From the NCBI GenBank assembly GCA_016764115.1, contig JAESSM010000187.1, positions 1 to 7,079 of the forward strand: a stretch of DNA of 7,079 nt, in the 5' to 3' direction. Both the position numbers and the translations under genes were made by a program. This document shows, piece after piece, positions 5,947-7,079 of the stretch. The notes beneath the pieces are model-generated. The model was given only the letters and a program-made list of their open reading frames with translations. It searched no databases and was not told the origin of the DNA. This DNA comes from Bacteroidia bacterium. Lineage in GTDB: Bacteria; Bacteroidota; Bacteroidia; JAESSM01; NORP286. Each line of letters begins with the position of its first letter. Position 1 is the stretch's first letter.

Positions 5947-5976
5947 TAAGCATATAAAAAGTTTTGGGTGAATACT

Positions 5977-7079
5977 TTATCTGGCTAATACCAGTTTCTT
6001 GGTTCTTATGGTTGTTCCGTTCTGGATCATTATACTATAAACACCACCTGGTAAGTTTCCGAAACTCATAGTATGTTTCAAGCTAGAACTAATGATATCG
6101 ATAGTTTCAATCATTTGCAATTTGCCATGAATATCAAACACTCTAATAGTGGTTTCAGAATTTGGATCTTCAATCTCAAAATCAATAGTTGCAAAATTCC
6201 TTGTTGGATTTGGATAAATTCTGAATGCAAGATTTTGGGACACAACAGGTTCAGTTTCAATACTGGATAATTGTTTGCCACTTACAATATTCACCGTGTA
6301 ATCTTCAACTTCTCCGTAAGAGAATGACTCACATGATGATTGGGCACTATTGTATTTCATCGAAACCCGCATTCTTTTTGTTCCTGTTGAAACACCTGCA
6401 GGTACTGTTAGTGTTCCAGTAATACCAGATGAATAAAGCCCTCCGGCATCAAAAGCGGTTTCACCTGCATCCGTAAAATCTCCATCTCCATTAAAGTCAA
6501 TGTAAATTTTCCAGTATTCATTATAAGTGCTTCCAGAAAATCCGGGATAAAGTGTTACTGTATTACTGCTTCCCACAGTAAGGTTAGTGGATATGCTTGT
6601 TCTGTCCACGTATCCACCATCATTTCCTGATGATTCATCAATACTTCCTAAAACTACTCTTGCGATCCACTCATAACTTGCATCATTTCCCTGAGAGCCG
6701 CAATAAGTGGGAGCGGGATCAGTAATATTCACTGTGTAATCTTCCACTTCGCCATAAGAGAAAGTTTCGCATTCTGATGGTGCACTATTATATTTCATGG
6801 TAACACGCATTCTGGTTGCTCCATTTAATGCAGATGTAGGAACAGTGAAACTCCCTGAAACCGCAGATGATGACATTGTGCCTTGATCATAAACCAATTC
6901 CCCTGCATCAGCAAAATCCATATCCTGATTCAAATCAATCCATATTTTCCAATACTCGTTGTAAGTACTTCCTGAAAGTCCCGGTGTAAGTGTAAATGAT
7001 GTACTCGCTCCTTTTTCTAAATCTGTAGATATAGAAGTGAAATCAGCATATCCTCCGTTGTTTCCTGTTGAATTATTGA
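5977..7079 (-). CDS. T9SS-secreted GEVED-repeat surface protein, C-terminal 366+ residues (5' end beyond window)
   Basis: The frame stays open to base 7079, so the TTG at 6933 is not the start; 48 further codons upstream continue the same domain. Two GEVED domains are visible. The first is partial (7079-6724) and the second complete (about 6702-6286); both end in FSYGEVEDYTVNI and the motifs lie 146 residues apart. Each holds GSTYNEYWKI followed by an acidic loop (DLNQDMDFADAGE, DFNGDGDFTDAGE) that resembles a calcium-binding DxNxDxD loop, and a MRVxMKYNSA strand. Cysteines just before GEVED and at the repeat start may form disulphides. The last 85 or so residues (from LAFRIYPNPT to TIRTKKLVLAR) are a type A T9SS C-terminal sorting domain. 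This directs passage through the outer membrane and is then removed or anchored. The unseen N-terminus probably has a signal peptide and may carry an enzyme or further repeats. An intrinsic terminator follows the gene. Confidence 0.9.
   Translation of the reverse strand, partial: NNSTGNNGGYADFTSISTDLEKGASTSFTLTPGLSGSTYNEYWKIWIDLNQDMDFADAGELVYDQGTMSSSAVSGSFTVPTSALNGATRMRVTMKYNSAPSECETFSYGEVEDYTVNITDPAPTYCGSQGNDASYEWIARVVLGSIDESSGNDGGYVDRTSISTNLTVGSSNTVTLYPGFSGSTYNEYWKIYIDFNGDGDFTDAGETAFDAGGLYSSGITGTLTVPAGVSTGTKRMRVSMKYNSAQSSCESFSYGEVEDYTVNIVSGKQLSSIETEPVVSQNLAFRIYPNPTRNFATIDFEIEDPNSETTIRVFDIHGKLQMIETIDIISSSLKHTMSFGNLPGGVYSIMIQNGTTIRTKKLVLAR
6286..7079 (-). repeat. Tandem GEVED-domain repeat units of about 438 bp
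   Basis: Unit B (about 6702-6286) and the visible part of unit A (7079-6724) line up over their shared length at both protein and DNA level. Examples are GGYxDxTSIST, GSTYNEYWKI, DAGE, MRVxMKYNSA and FSYGEVEDYTVNI. The DNA has diverged mainly at third codon positions, so this is a domain duplication kept under selection. More copies may lie beyond the right edge. Confidence 0.85.

Noticed and set aside
6073..6422. Two overlapping 65-codon plus-strand open frames
   Set aside because: Both antisense to the GEVED and sorting-domain coding region and without protein-like composition.

Overview
The window looks like chromosomal DNA from a member of the Bacteroidota, probably a free-living Cytophagia- or Flavobacteria-like organism. 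Three observations support this. The protein at the right edge ends in a type IX secretion (T9SS) C-terminal sorting domain behind GEVED repeats. A TAnnTTTG-type -7 box sits directly upstream of the leftmost gene. The genes lack Shine-Dalgarno sequences, the DNA is AT-rich, and the signal peptide ends in an '-AQ' cleavage site.

Layout, left to right: (1) the 5' part of trhO (minus), a tRNA U34 hydroxylase, cut by the window edge. (2) A divergent spacer with a 14-bp perfect palindrome and a short hairpin repeat. (3) A 616-aa unrecognised protein (plus) with a C-terminal PD-(D/E)XK nuclease domain. (4) A convergent junction holding an imperfect inverted repeat of the widespread 'GTCATTCTGAA' type. 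(5) A two-gene minus-strand operon at 3800-2724: a zinc-ribbon/transmembrane/coiled-coil/LysM protein, followed 15 nt later by a 159-aa protein that is almost entirely one very regular leucine zipper. (6) A divergent spacer with a 15-bp palindrome and a hairpin against the next start. (7) A 597-aa exported, probably outer-membrane beta-barrel protein (plus). (8) A second convergent junction with an inverted repeat of the 'CGTCATTGCGAGG' type and an intrinsic terminator. (9) The 3' part of a T9SS-exported GEVED-repeat surface protein (minus), open at the window edge.

No single pathway joins all the genes. The right half is envelope-oriented: a LysM protein crossing the inner membrane, a putative outer-membrane barrel and a secreted surface protein. 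The left half is nucleic-acid-oriented: a tRNA modification enzyme and a nuclease-fold protein. There is no CRISPR array, tRNA, rRNA or transposase. The least explained items are the solitary nuclease-fold protein (possibly a single-gene defence factor, which is inference) and the LysM/leucine-zipper pair, whose two proteins share the same coiled-coil pattern.
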